Assembly (NCBI GenBank): GCA_007026445.1
Contig: VDMD01000018.1
Span: 124,001-188,000, forward strand
Direction of reading: 5' to 3'
Source: Schizophyllum amplum
Lineage: Eukaryota > Basidiomycota > Agaricomycetes > Agaricales > Schizophyllaceae
DNA: 64,000 nucleotides
The notes beneath the pieces were generated by a model. That model was not told where the DNA came from, made no database searches, and saw only the letters and a list, made by a program, of their open reading frames with translations. Both the position numbers and the translations under genes were made by a program. This document shows positions 15,940 through 28,452 of this stretch, piece after piece. Within the stretch, counting starts at the first letter, position 1. Each line of letters begins with the position of its first letter.

Positions 15940-16378
15940 TCACGCCTCATTGTCCCTGTTCTTCTCCTTCGCTGCTGGCGTCGCGGTCACTGTGTACCCG
16001 CCCGTGCCCGGAATACCCGCCGCACCCTCTTGGGAGGTCGTGGTGATGTCTCCGGCATCAGGGCCGCGCATCATCTCGTGGAACGCACCCCAGAGGGCAG
16101 CAACGGTGTCGTACTCTTTCGTCATGCCGAGGGCTTCCTCAGGTGGCGGTTGAGGCCGTTCGTGGTGGAAAGGAGAGACTCGAGGGACTGGAGTGCAAGA
16201 TTTAGTGAAGGATTGGAAGAGACGGAAAGGATTCAGAGTAATCGAGGAGCATATGGATATGTTCAGATTAGACACCAAGTGCATGTAGCGCACGACTTAC
16301 GACTGAGATCTCTCGTGAGAGGCGCTCGCGTTCTTTCGTGAAGAACGATTGATCGTCATCTTGTCGTGAAAGTGACAT
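15940..16378 (-). CDS. DAD1: DASH/Dam1 complex subunit Dad1, one-base frameshift
   Basis: Kinetochore protein of the microtubule-encircling DASH ring. Exon 16301-16378 encodes MSLSRQDDDQSFFTKERERL. A second exon from 16187 continues with SLESLLSTTNGLNRHL, and then the family sequence EALGMTKEYDTVAALWGAFHEMM follows in another frame. The order and spacing match yeast Dad1 (ERxxLxxEIxxSxxSxLxxxNxLNxxLE, then VGREFxxVxxLW). One base is missing at about 16138-16142. Without it the first frame stops at once. A 163-nt intron that skips the middle helix would avoid the shift but would delete the conserved block. The gene shares a 171-bp promoter with POLA2. Confidence 0.75.
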
Positions 16379-16549
16379 GGCAGGATAACAGCGAAGGATC
16401 AATATTTGGATCGCTAAAGTAGACAAGCTGCCGATAGCCGACAGTAGCGGCGACCGATGGGCCGTTTAGTGATGACGGACAGGACGAGGACGCGACCGTC
16501 GCGACTTGACATGCGGTGTCACACCGTGACCTGACGCGCCGCGATCGCG
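16379..16549. promoter_or_regulatory. Bidirectional DAD1-POLA2 promoter with two ACGCG cores
   Basis: A 171-bp segment between the two divergent start codons. It carries ACGCG at 16490-16494 and 16534-16538, the core recognised by the fungal G1/S factors MBF/SBF (APSES proteins). Binding is inferred. Confidence 0.4.
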
Positions 16550-19500
16550 ATGAACAGCATACAGACGACCGTCATGGACGTGCTACGCGACGAGCTCAAG
16601 GATAAGTTTGGCGACGACCTCGCGAACAACGACGCGCTCTTGGAAGAATGTGCGTTGCTGCGAGCTTCTCCATCTCAGCTACTCATGGACCGCACATTGT
16701 AGGCGCGCAGCTATGCAGCCATCATGGCCTCGACGCGGATAACTTTCTTTGGAAGTGGGAGGCCATGAAATGGGAGATCGGCAAGGACGTGCGCGGCAAG
16801 CCACCGCACTTTGACGCGGATAAGCTGGCCGCGATCCGCGCCGCGCTGCACAGGCAACTCGCCGACGAGGAACGGCAGAGGACGAAGGTGCGGGCCGCAC
16901 CCGTTGCAGCTGGTGCGGGGGTAGCTGCGATACGAGGAATGGGTGGCGCGCGTGCCATGGGCGGTATGCCAGGCGTCAGGAGCGGAATGGCGGCAGCGGG
17001 GGCAGCACGCGCCCTCCCGCCGTTTGCCCAGCGTGGACGAGCGGCGCCAGTGAAGGCGGAGCCTATGGACGTCGACATGTCCGCGCCGGTCGCGAGTACC
17101 AGCGCCAGCGCGAGCATCAGTAGCGCGACGCGCGCTGCTCACCTCCATTTCGTCGGCCCGGACATGAGCGAGGATGCGAGGAAGGCGAGGGCTTGTGCGT
17201 ACCTCAACTTGTTGTTTCTGCTCTCTAATTGACCTTACCTCTCCTCTTGCTCCATCGTCCTTCTTTTCGTCCATGCGCCAACGCACACCCCAGACCGCTA
17301 CATGTACGCCACTCTCACCGAACGCGCGGCCGCGCTCGATGACCGGATCGACGACTTCGCGGACTTGGTGAAGGCATACTACGGAATCAAAGTAGAAGGT
17401 GGTAAAGAACCACTCGGCGATCCGGCGGAAATGACAGAGGTTAGTACGACGCGGACGTGCTCTTCAGCCCTCCATTCATCCCGACTCCTTTCCTCACTTC
17501 AGCTTGGGCCCCACCGCTCCCAATCCTCCTCCTTTTAATCAGCATCGCTGCCTAATTGCTCACCATCCTCCACTTATTCGCCTTCTCATGCCTCCTCAAA
17601 CTCGCCTTACCCTGCTTACCTTCCCTTCAGACCACTACCACTGTCGTCGGCTGCATCACCTCCGACACGGACGACGGCGCACGCGTCAAACTTACCGACT
17701 CCACCCTTCGCATCGAAACCTCGCGCTACCTCGGCCGCAAGGGTAGCACGCCCCTGAAGTTCGCGACAGGCTTCAGGATTGTGGCACCGTGGAGAACTGC
17801 GGTGGACATGCCAGGAATCAATCAAAGTGCAGGGTCCGGGTCAAGCCATGGCCTGCTACCCGGAGGTGGGGTCCTGACGCTATTCCCCGGTGCCATTGTC
17901 GCGCTGCGCGGAAGGAATGGCGCGGGGACGGCGTTTGTGGCGGAGGAGGCGTGGTGGTCAGTAGATGGGCTGCAGTTTTGCGCGTCGCTTACTCACGGAT
18001 CTTTTGATCTTCTGCTGATCTCGTAGCTCCCCCCGTTACCCCCTCCACGACCTTTGCCTTTGGCGGAATCAACAATGCCACTCTGCAGCAAACCCACCGC
18101 TCTCCGTCACGTCCACTGCCGCCTCTTCCTCTCCATTTACCCTCACCGTCCTCGCCGGGCCCTACACCGCCGACTCGGACCTGACATTCGCACCCTGGCA
18201 GGGCGCCCTTACGGCCCTTAAAGAGGATGCGCCTGACGTGGTGGTGTTGGTGAGTATGGGTTTATGGCGTGCTGTCTGTTTGTGAAGCTCACATCTCTCT
18301 AGCTTGGCCCCTTCATCGACTCCTCCCATCCCCTCATAAAGGCCGGCGACGCGGACGAGTCAATGGGTAGGATGTTCACGCGCCGTTTCCTCATGCCGTT
18401 GCGGCGATGGCTCAATGGGGTAGGCGAAGGTACGAGCACTGGCGAGCAGGCCGGAAAGCCTGGTGCGGGTTCAGGTGAGTCCGGATGGTATGCCTGTGCA
18501 GTTATCTGGTTGATGAATGTTCAGGCCCCAAGGGTCGCCTTGCGGTGATGATACCGAGCGTGCGCGATGCGCTGAGCAATCACCTTGCGTTCCCGCAGGC
18601 GGAGCTGACTGGGTTTGAGGGGTTCGATGAGGTGAGTGGAAGTTAATCTCCTTCATACACGCCCGCGTCATAAATCGACCAATTGTATAGAATGGCTGAC
18701 CGCCTCCCTTTCAGCGCATTCGCTTCCTCCCCAATCCGGCGCGGTTCTGCGTCAATGGCGTCTCGTTTGCCGCCACGTCGGTGGAGACAGTGTTTCACTT
18801 ACAGGTGAGTGCACAGCTAAAATTCCATCATTGCACTCAGCTAACGTCCTGCCCCTCAGCTTGACCGCCTCCTGAAGCGCGCTTCGTCCGCTGGTGATGC
18901 GGGCGACCCGGTTGCTAATTGTACAAGGTGATGCTGGACCAAAGAAGGTCAGTAAGGGCCTTTTCTGTGGTGTGATTTCTTGTCTTCGCATTCCTCGTCA
19001 AACCTAACACCTCGATCCCCATGCACGTTTCCCGTACTACATGATACCTTTCAGCTTCTATCCCCTCTTTCCGGGACCGCAGCCCGCAGACCTACATCTG
19101 GACGTCGCGCATGCGCGTGGGTTGGTGATGGGAGACATGAGTCCGGCTGAAGGGAGCGCGGGTGCGACCACCAGCAAACAGCCCGCTGTCGGCATGTCGG
19201 GAGCCCTGACCGCGGCAGCGAAGAAGGAGGATGCATGGACGGAGGCGGAGCTGTGGAGAGCCGCGGCTGGGAGCAATGCGCGCCGGATATTCTGATCGTG
19301 CCCACGCGATTGAAGGAGATGGCCAAGGTGAGGAGCGGTGTCCCTCACCGTCCTTCTCCCTCGCCGCCGCAATGTGCTAACGTTGCCCTTCCAGCCGGTG
19401 ACAAACATACTCTCCTCTACCTCTACATATGCGACCCTGGCGGTCAACCCGTCGTACGTCACGAAAGGGCGACATGCGGTGCTGCAGATAGATCCATCGG

Positions 19501-19577
19501 GACGATCGCTGGATGGCGTGGAGACGGCGGGCGGGGTCAAGGTGTCGGGCGAGGTGCGGGGGCATAGGACTGGATGA
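16550..19577 (+). CDS. POL12: DNA polymerase alpha subunit B (Pol12)
   Basis: Regulatory B subunit of DNA polymerase alpha-primase. Eleven exons: 16550-16649, 16703-17194, 17294-17439, 17631-17956, 18027-18249, 18303-18474, 18525-18631, 18715-18804, 18860-18947, 19055-19327 and 19395-19577. Recognised blocks are LLEECAQLCSHHGLDADNFLWKW, a disordered linker, RYMYATLTERAAALDDRIDD, LFPGAIVALRGRN, LTVLAGPYTADSDLTF, VVVLLGPFIDSSHPLI, RIRFLPNPARF, RSFYPLFPGP, CAPDILIVPTRLKEMAK and NPSYVTKG. Two one-base deletions are needed to keep this reading, at about 18918-18921 and between about 19150 and 19270. At 18027-18090 the family-like LPPLPPP and TTFAFGG lie in other frames than the spliced one, so compensating errors may exist there too. 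Confidence 0.9.
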
Positions 19578-20113
19578 GACGCGGTTGAGGCAAGAGGAGC
19601 ACGATGTCGACTGCATGTATGTGTGTATGTACTTGTACTGAACCGGCTTTAGGGTATAATGCTGTGAGGACTGTCAGCCAGAGCCTGGCCAGAGCTTACA
19701 TCGAGAGGGCTGGAGGCTACTCTCCCGAATTCCCACGCCCCTGGCTCGTTGTTTGTTGCTGTTCTTTGCGTCTGCATCGCGAGAGCGCGCATCCCTTCTC
19801 TTCATGAACGTTCACGTTCGATATAGAAATGGACTGCGGCGCTTGAATGTCTCTGTCATGAATGTGGGCCGGCTCATAATATCTGACCTCGTGAATATCC
19901 TACGCAACGTAACAGCGGCCAGCGGCTGCGAGCGGCATGCGCGTCGCAAATGCAGGCTAACCTCTAAGTTATCGACTGAACAAACACTCGGAGAAAAGGG
20001 GCTGGCATAGGATGATAATGCACATATGTCAGGCCAGAACTCACTGTTTTCGCCGCTCACTGACCTTGAGATGATGGCCGCCACTAAATCGCGTCTTGTC
20101 TACAGCTCCCATC
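19578..20113. other. Intergenic between POL12 and the NACHT-WD gene
   Basis: No gene supported. Less GC-rich than the flanks. Confidence 0.45.
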
Positions 20114-23100
20114 ATGCCTACCACAGAAAACGTCAAGCGGTCAGCAGATCCTGTGTCTCTGTACACCATTCGTTGTGAGTGCCGATAACAATGCCATCTG
20201 ACTCTGACTGATTACCTACCTCTGCAAAGACGTCTCTGGAGATGACTTGCCCCAAATTCCCAAGACAAGTCGCAAGAAGAAGCATTACAGGCGCATATAT
20301 GCCACATTTGGGCTCGTTGGTGGCGACAGCAAGTTGTGCGAGCTCGTACCAGGGACGATCGTAGACTTGTACGGTATATCTCAACAGTGCTTGGCCCTTG
20401 TCGACCGCTTTCTGTAGTACGGCCACAGCGGCGTCGATTTTACAGATCCGTCTCTACGCCGAACACAGTCACCGTGAAGATGAACGTATGGCGTCCCAGG
20501 ATTGTCCATTGGCTCCCTTTCGGCGTCTGATATGCCTGTCTCCGGTACGCTGCGAGTTATCCCAGATACCAGGATGATCTACTGATGTACGGACGTGCCA
20601 GTCGTCCTCAACTCTAACCAACAACGTTTGGACCGTCCGCCTATCTTAAAACTCAATTTGACGGTCGAGCACGTCGGTGATGCGGACGCCACGGCGCTGA
20701 CTTCTTCGATGTCCCTCTCGGAGTCGTGGGCAACCACTGCGAGATACATACGACTTCTTGTCACTTTAGGCAGCATTCCGGCGGAGGTACGCTGTTTTGT
20801 ATCTTGTTGCCTTGGCAGATACTCTTGTTCTAAGGATATCTGTCAGGTCAATCCGATTGCTAAGGCGGTATTAGCGCTGCTGAAGGTCGGAACTGAGGTG
20901 CGTAGCTCGCACGCCTTGCTTCATGAAGTCGCTCAGACGTGACGCAGGAACTCGAAAAGAGGATCAGATACAACGATGCCATCGTCTCGCTCATCGACAA
21001 GATGGGTGAAGCTAGCAAATGCGTGCTCAGTCTTGAGGACCATCAATTCGACGATCAACGGGAGAGGCAGAGGGAGGCATGCGATGTACTCATCTTGGAA
21101 GTCTATCGATGTCTGTCTTTCATACGCTCTTTACTTCACGGCAAAATCAGTTAGTCTTCATATGCATATGCGTTGATGTGTGCATCCTTCTGACCCATTT
21201 TTCAGTCGAACGTTTGTCCACGAAGAATTGGGAGCAATCACAAGAATTACTGAAGGGTCTCCAGTCGGTGATGCATGATGTTGCAATGAAAGGGTCCCTT
21301 GACTCGCAGACTGCCATCTTCCGAACGGAAAGACTAGCGTGGAATATCGGTTTGTTTCGTTGCTCTTCTACTCGTCTGCTGACTAAGTCAGTCACACAGT
21401 CGGCAAAGTAGGCCAGGGGGTCTTGAACCACTTGCCCTACTCAGAAGATGCCCAGGCCGGATCGACGCAGAGCTGCCTTCCTGGCACTCGGGTCGACCTT
21501 CTGCGCGACATCGAGGAATGGGCATTCGATCCAGACAGACAACGCGGCTTACTGTTGTATGGTGCTGCTGGCAAAGGGAAGTCCGCCGTCGCCCACGCTG
21601 TTGCCAAGCGACTGAAGGAGGTTGGTGCGCTCGCACCATTTTTCGCTTTCGACCGGACTAGTCGCAATCGGCAGGCTTTCCAGATGATCCCCACCTTAGC
21701 AATGCAGCTTGCTTGTCGCGACAAGCAATACCGGGATAGATTGTGCAAGCTGGGCATCGACGAACTATCTACACATGATTTGAAAGACCAGCTCGACTGC
21801 TTGATCTTAGAACTGCTTGGCGATCATTGCGGTCTTGTACCCCTTGTTTTCGTCATCGACGCGCTCGACGAGTGTCCGGACTGGGACGCGACAGATGACG
21901 GCCGAAGCCAGAAGTTAGCGCAGGACCGCAGGACGCTACTCGAGAGCATACGGACATGCATCTCGACCGAGGGTCTGCCCTTCAACATCCGGTTCTTCAT
22001 CACGACCCGCCCCGACAGCGATATATGGGACTGCCTCGCTTCCTCGACGACAGCGACAGTCCAGATGTTGCCCATTGACGAGGTCGCCGACACGGAGCAG
22101 GATATCAGGCTATTCGTGCATGACAAGCTCGCGCGCACTGCTGTCAGCAACATGGTTGAAGAAGTCGTCGTAGCTGCGCAAGCGCTCTTCGAGTGTGCGG
22201 CGCTTCTTTGCAGAGAGCTGACGAGGGTCAATCGGCCGAGGATCGTCGCCTCACGCAGCGATCTCGTCACACGCGTCATGCGGGCGCCCGGTCAGGCCCT
22301 TTACACAACCTATCTCGCCGTACTCGAGTCCCACTTCGACACTAGCGACGAGACGACCATGGCCAGCTATCGGCGGCTTCTGGCCTGGATATTACTGGTC
22401 CAAAGTCCGCAGCGCCGGGTTGTATTTTTGGACTTCGCACGAGTACTCTCCCCGGACGTAGATATGGGAGATATCTTCAGCGGCCTGAGCTCTCTCCTCA
22501 CAGGGACTGTCGATGACGGTGACCAGCTCGTCCGCCCTCTGCATACCTCCTTCCGCGACTTCGTCCTGGACGTCAATGCCAGCGGCTCCTACGCCGTCGA
22601 CCTTCACTCTGCATCGCGAGTGGATCTTGCAGATGCATGCTTTCAGATCCTAAACAGGGAGCTACGGTTCAACATTTGTCAGCTACCGACGTCGTTCGTC
22701 CTTAACGATGACATTGACGAACTTTGTGGGCGCGTGGCCAAGCATGTATCGCCAGGCCTGCAATATGCGGCCCGCGCCGCAGCCGGCCATTTGAGGCAAA
22801 GTACGGATACTCAACCAGGTGATGCATCGATTATTTTGCGCTCTCGGCGTCTTACTTATAACCTCTCATAGGTATCGTGCAGCCGCGTATCCTTGATGCA
22901 GTGATATTGTTCCTCGAAAAGAAATTTTTGTTCTGGCTCGAGGTTTGCAGCTGCCTGCGGCTACCTTTCGGAAGGACCACGTCAGAATTGCAAAATCTCC
23001 TCGCCTGGACCAAGGTAATGTCAACATTCTTCCCCTCGGGTGCGGCTCTGAGGTCCCAGAAATTGTGTAGATGCACCAGGAATCCGAGCTTGAACTCCTC

Positions 23101-25371
23101 GTCATGGACTTTCTCAGGTTCGATAATCGATTCCGAGAGGGGGTCATAATGTCCGCACCTCAGGTTTATCTTAGTGGACTGGCGTTCGTACCACGAGGGT
23201 CTCATATACACCGACTCTACGGACACCCATTCGGCCGTCTGATTCAGGTGTCGGGACACGCTCCGGAAAGAGACTGGCCAGCAGGAGAGCCCATCGTTAT
23301 CCACATGCAGGCTGGCGTGAACGCGGTTGCTTACTCGTGCGACGGTCGGCAAATCGCTTCGGGCTCAGACAATCATACTGTTGAAGTGTGGGATGCTGTG
23401 ACGGGGCAGCAGATTGGTGAGGCGTTTACGGGGCACGACAGGCGCGTCAACACCGTCAGGTTCTCGCCGGACAACAAACGGATCGCGTCGGGTTCAGATG
23501 ACCACACTGTCAGGATCTGGGACGCCGTGACGGGCGAGCAGATCGGCGAACCGTTCAGAGGGCACGAAGACCGGGTGTGCTCCGTTGCCTACTCCCCAGA
23601 CGGCAAGCGTATTGCTTCGTCCTCGGGGGATCGTACCATCCGGTTCTGGGACCCAGAAAATGGACAACAGCTTGGCCGGCTGTTCGGAGGTCACACTGAC
23701 GATGTGCACTCTATCGCTTACTCTCCGAATGGCAACACAATCGCTTCGGCCTCGCACGATGGGACGGTCCAGATGTGGGACGCCCTGACGGGCGAGCAGC
23801 TCGGAGAACCCTTGTAGAAGACACCACGACCCGTTTGTCTGTCGCATTCTCGCCAGACAGCAAGTTCATTGCATCAGGATCGGACACTGTATACTTGTGG
23901 CACACTGCGACGCGCGAGCAAGTAGGCGAGCCGCTCCGAGGGCACCACAATCTAATTTCGTCGTTGCTTCTCGCCTGACGGCAAGCAGCTAGCTTCAGCT
24001 TCGTCGACGGAAGCATCCGGCTGTGGGACATCGTACAGGGAAAACAACTCGGAAGGCCCCTCAGAGGGCACGGTGTACGTCCATAAAGTCCATCGAGTAT
24101 TCACCAGACGGTCAGCACATCGTATCGTGCTCCAACGATCAAACCATCAGAGTCTGGGACATCATGACGGACCAGCAGCTGGGGTGACGCCCGGCGAACT
24201 CACGGGCTCTGTCCATTCCGTAGCATTTTCCTCGAACGGCCAGCAGGTCGTGTCGGGCTCGGACGGTGGGGCAATCCGCTTTGGGACGCAGTCACTGGAG
24301 ATCAGCTTCACGAGATGTTCGCCGCGCCGGCCAGCTCGATTGGTCCGTTACATTCTCTCCCGACGGCAAGTATATCGCGTCAAGCTCTACGGATTGCATC
24401 ATCGTGCTTTGGGACGCAGTGACAGGTGAACAGATAGGCGAACCAGTCGAAGGACACTGCGGCAGGACGGTCAACGGGCACGGCCATGCATTGGGCCGTC
24501 TCGTTCTCGCCGGACAGAGGGGATTGCATCGGGCTCGAGTGATTGTACCATTCGATTATGGGACGTGGAGAGGAGACAGCAGCTTGGCGAGCGCTCAAGG
24601 GGCATAACGACGCAGTGACATCCGTTGCCTTCTCGCCAGACGGCAAGCACATCATGTCTGGGTCAACGACACACGATTCGCTTGTGGGATGCGGTCACGG
24701 GGAAGCAGGTTGGAGAGATGCGCACCGATGTCACTTGCATCGCGTACTCGCCAGACAACAAAAAGATTGTGTCGGGCTCTGCCGACGGTACTATCCAGAT
24801 ATGGGACGGAGAAACGAGGGAGAGGTCCGGGGAGGCGCTACTTGGCATGGGAGATGGGTAGCGTCGGTCGCATTTTCGCCAGACGGCAGGTCCATCGTCT
24901 CGGGCTCATGGGATTGCACCATCCGGATGTGGGACGCAGTTACCGGACACCAGATCGGTGAGACGCTCAGAGGGAAGACGGGGCCATCTACTCCGTCGCA
25001 TTTTCACCGGATGGCAAACGGATAGTCTCAGGCTCTGTCAAGGCACGATCAGGATATGGGACACTTATGCGGAGCAGGAGGCTCGCTTGGATCTCCGGGG
25101 TCAAACCTTGCTCGACAAAAGCTCGGGCTGGCTTGGGACGCAAGATGCTCATATCCTGTGGATACCGCGGCACCTCCGACATCTACCCCTCGCATTCTCT
25201 CCATATCATCGCCTGATCGTACCCTCATCAACACCTCACGTCGTTATCAGGACGCATGGTGCAGCTCTTGGTGAAGAGTGGACGCAAATACATGATCCCC
25301 GCGCATCGCATATGGAGCAGAAATCTTCGAGGACAATGCCGTCCACGCTGAGCCAGCAGCATCTTGAATAA
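20114..25371 (+). CDS. NACHT-WD40 (NWD) NLR-like receptor, WD part out of frame
   Basis: NLR-like protein of the mushroom NWD class, thought to act in non-self recognition or cell death. The ATG at 20114 and a 55-nt intron lead into a C2-like domain (VSGDDLPQIPKTSRKKKHYRRIYATF split over exons). A helical segment follows (VNPIAKAVLALL, TQELEKRIRYNDAIVSLIDKMGE). The NACHT domain lies in one exon at about 21423-22871: Walker A GAAGKGKSAVAHA, Walker B VFVIDALDECPD, sensor FFITTRPD. A linker (22.9-23.3 kb) precedes a WD40 array from 23311. Four blades are in frame to a TAG at 23815-23817. About ten more blades run to 25.1 kb but are spread over three frames by successive one-base shifts. The last frame ends at 25371. 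Either a decayed pseudogene or a receptor with assembly deletions in its repeats. Confidence 0.75.
23311..25090 (+). repeat. WD40 repeat array, about 14 units of 126-129 bp
   Basis: Each unit reads SVAFSPDGK-xIASGS-xxTIRxWDAVTGxQxGE followed by GH. Units can be read from 23311 in the order frame a (four units), then other frames at about 23830, 23950, 24080, 24210, 24330, 24480, 24610, 24730, 24860 and 24990. Fourteen blades equal two seven-bladed propellers, the common size for NWD proteins. Confidence 0.7.
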
Positions 25372-27066
25372 GAACGTGCCTATCAGGACCAGTACAGCCT
25401 TTATCCCATTATTCTCAGTGTATATATATTGAGTACGCTACGACTCTACACACGGCAGCACGGCAGCATCTATGCATGATGTCTGAGCCGACGTTGTGGG
25501 TCCAGCACGGATGTCATTCGGGGATAACCTTATCCCCTTTTAGCGAATATCTTGTCCGGTCGAGTCCAGACTCCAAGTGTCCAACGGTCGTCTGGCCTGC
25601 GATCGTGCATCTTCATTCTCTTGTCAGTCAATGTCATTTGAACTCCCACTCGACCTGCTCTTGCTCTGCTGTGGCTCTCGTGCTTATCATGGCCTCATTG
25701 CGTCTGAGGATACGCCACTCAATATCATCGAGACTTACTCTGTAAGCTGGAGCAGCCTGAGCTAACCAGTAGACGGGCTCTGGTCCATAATCATGCACCA
25801 CCGACACTCAAGGGCGGCCCCTTGACGACATTTACTGGAATGAACAAAGACGCAAGCACGATAGTAGAAGGTGACACGGTTGACGCGTGAGCTCGCGAGG
25901 GGACTGTGGAGAAACAATCTTTAGCGGTGAGTGAGAGTCTTAAGACTCGCTTTAACTGTCAGCTACACGATGTGCCATTGCATTGAATTCTATCCCTCGC
26001 TGGGGTTACGTTCACTGTCCTTCCTGTCCCCCGCTGCTCCAACCATCGTCGATCATCTTTCACGGGCTGATACTACGGCTGTGAAGATTCTGTCGCAACC
26101 CCTCGTTCCCTCTACCCCAACCTCCTCAACCTCTTATCAACGTCAAGCTCGATCATTCATCAATCTTGTGGTGCCCCTGGCCTTTGCTTGTTCACCATCA
26201 CCAGCTTCGTCGAGCCCATGATAATCTTCGACTGAGCCCTGCGCGTTGGTGTCGCGCTTAGCGCTAGGGCTGACACTCATCGTAGGTCAATCTCGGTGAG
26301 TAAGGCCTCTTGCACAAGGTGGCCTAACTATGTCGCTAGCTTTTTCATACCGCCGTTGATCGCCAGGAAGCCATCTGTCTATATCTGCGCGCCACTCATC
26401 AGCCCATTGTTGCCCTCTCCCTCCCGCTCGTCCATCCGTGCTCCTCTGTCGCCCCGGGTCCTTGTCTGTCTGCGTGGCGCACTCACTGAATCATTGCATG
26501 CGCCTCCTGACTGACCATCTCTATAGCTTTGGCAGCTTTTCGCCTTCGACGACTAGCCGCGTATGGGACCCTCCGTAGTAGCCGGTGCGTGGCTTACGTT
26601 GTGTTGTCGCCTGAGTGAAGCATTCCCTAACTCGCTGCCTCACCGTCCGGTCGCTGGAACTCCCGTAGACTCTATTTTGTCTAACCAAACCCATGTGGGC
26701 ATGGCAATGTCGCATCTGGACTTTCCTTTTGTTCATATTTACGCGAATGCGCAGAAAATCTGTTTCCGAGCACCATCATGCAACGGCGCGTGCAGATTGC
26801 GTGGGACATTTCGGCGCGTTGGCGTATCCGGAAACGCCGGCGCTCCTTAGCGCCAGCGCTCGCCGTCTTCGAACTGCCTTCGAAGATGCGGCCAGTCACA
26901 CGGGACGATTACGCGAATGGCGTCCGTGAGTATAAGTACTGGGTTGCTCCTCGAAGCTGCCTGATTCCCGCTCCGAGACATCTGCACGCGGCCTGTGTAC
27001 GACATAACGATTTTCGAGCACGTTTAGCGCCCGCCTGCAGATCTCGGGAGTCGCTTTTCAGTGGCC
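25372..27066. other. Long intergenic stretch
   Basis: Almost 1.7 kb without a supportable gene. Short ORFs have no family resemblance and no consistent splice sites. It probably holds the 3' flank of the NWD gene and the promoter of the membrane-protein gene. Confidence 0.4.
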
Positions 27067-28452
27067 ATGCTATTATCTTCGCCGTCGCAGCCTCTGTCTC
27101 CGGTTGATGTCCACAAATGGCAAGCTATCATCGTGGAGATGGGCGTCTCCTACGCGCTGTACGGTTAGTGTAGTTTGCCTCCTTCTGCACTGTGGCTCGC
27201 ATGCTGAAGGCCATCGTCAGGTATTCAGGCTGCTCTTTTTCTTGCTGTGATTCCCGTACTTGCGTCAGTATATCTCCTACGTCCACTCCATCTGCTGTGT
27301 ACTGAACCGATTCTCTTCTCCAGGCGGAAAAAAGGAAATGCGTGGATTCTCCTCGCGGCGGTCATCGTGCTCTATCTTTGCTCGACGATAGGGGTGGCCT
27401 CGCGGCTAGTCTCCTACTCAATCCAAGCGCCGTTGCTAGGCTTCCATCCTCCCGCTATCATTGACTTCGCCATCCTCTATCGACAGGTTTATATACTCTT
27501 CGTTGTGGCAACCCGCGTCAACGTACGACATCGTCTTTCTCTGCTGCTGCTCAGACTGATCCAGTTGCAAGTAGTATGTTCTCAGCGATGCACTCGTCGT
27601 CTGGCGAGCTTGGGTCATATGGCCACACAGCCGCGTGGCGCGCGGGATGCTGGCGTTCTGCATTGGCTGCAGTCTGAGTGAGTTCATTCCATTTGCATCA
27701 ATGTTGTCCTTTCTTACCCACGATAATTGCCAGTCGGAACGGTCGTAGAAGGCGTCTTCCTGGTCAGACTCCTCTATGCCAAGCACAAGGCGCCGACACT
27801 CATCCTTGCGATGGATCTGCCATTGCTAGTCACGAACGCTACCGCCACTGTGCTCGTCGGGATCAAGGTCTGGTGCGTATGCTCGCTGTTTTCGCGGGTA
27901 TTCTCTGTCACTGACGCGGTCATGCAGGATATACAGACGGGACGTTAGCGCCTCGCTCGGTCCATATTCCGCCGGTAGCCGCGTTGGCGGAGTGCTTTTG
28001 CTACTCATGGAGTCCGGGATGGTGTACTGCTCCATATGGGTGCGCATGCCCTCACCTGCTCACGACGTCTGCATCTCTAACACGCTCTGACAGTTTGTCC
28101 ACGCGGGCATCTCAACAGCGAAGTCTTTGAGCATGTTCAGCCCGTATAGGATCATCAGTAGCGTCATCTATTTGCTTTCGGTGAGTTTGGCGAATGCGTT
28201 TTAACAGGTTCGATAGATATACTCACTACCGTGCAGGGCATCTACCCTACGATGGTCGTCGTCATTGTGACGGCCCAGCAGCATGCCACGGCCGAGTTCA
28301 GGATGAAGGGCCAGAGCAGCTTCCTGGAGTCGCTGCATTTCGCGCCGTGGCGCAACTTGCCACAGCGGGAGGTGGGGAGCAGGTCGGAAGAGACCGCAAG
28401 CTCGGAGGTTATGGAGATGGGATCGTCGCACGGCGAACGAACGGTATCCTGA
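27067..28452 (+). CDS. Basidiomycete multi-pass membrane protein
   Basis: Seven exons join in frame to 351 residues: 27067-27163, 27221-27522, 27575-27677, 27734-27872, 27928-28039, 28094-28180 and 28237-28452. All introns are 52-57 nt. The protein has about seven hydrophobic segments, for example QAALFLAVIPVLASVYLL, ILLAAVIVLYLCSTIGV, GMLAFCIGCSLIGTVVEGVF, VGGVLLLLMESGMVY and IYPTMVVVIVTAQ. A short N-terminus and a hydrophilic Ser/Glu-rich tail flank them. The pattern YVLSDALVVWRAWVIWP is typical of a large uncharacterised family of mushroom integral membrane proteins. Topology resembles seven-helix receptors, but ligand and role are unknown. Confidence 0.8.

Noticed and set aside
16138..16300. 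A 163-nt intron in DAD1 that would avoid the frameshift
   Set aside because: It would remove the SLESLLSTTNGLNRHL helix that aligns with yeast Dad1, so a missing base is more likely.
23311..25090. Periodic repeats as a possible CRISPR-like array
   Set aside because: The period is 126-129 bp and encodes WD40 blades. There are no identical short repeats with unique spacers.
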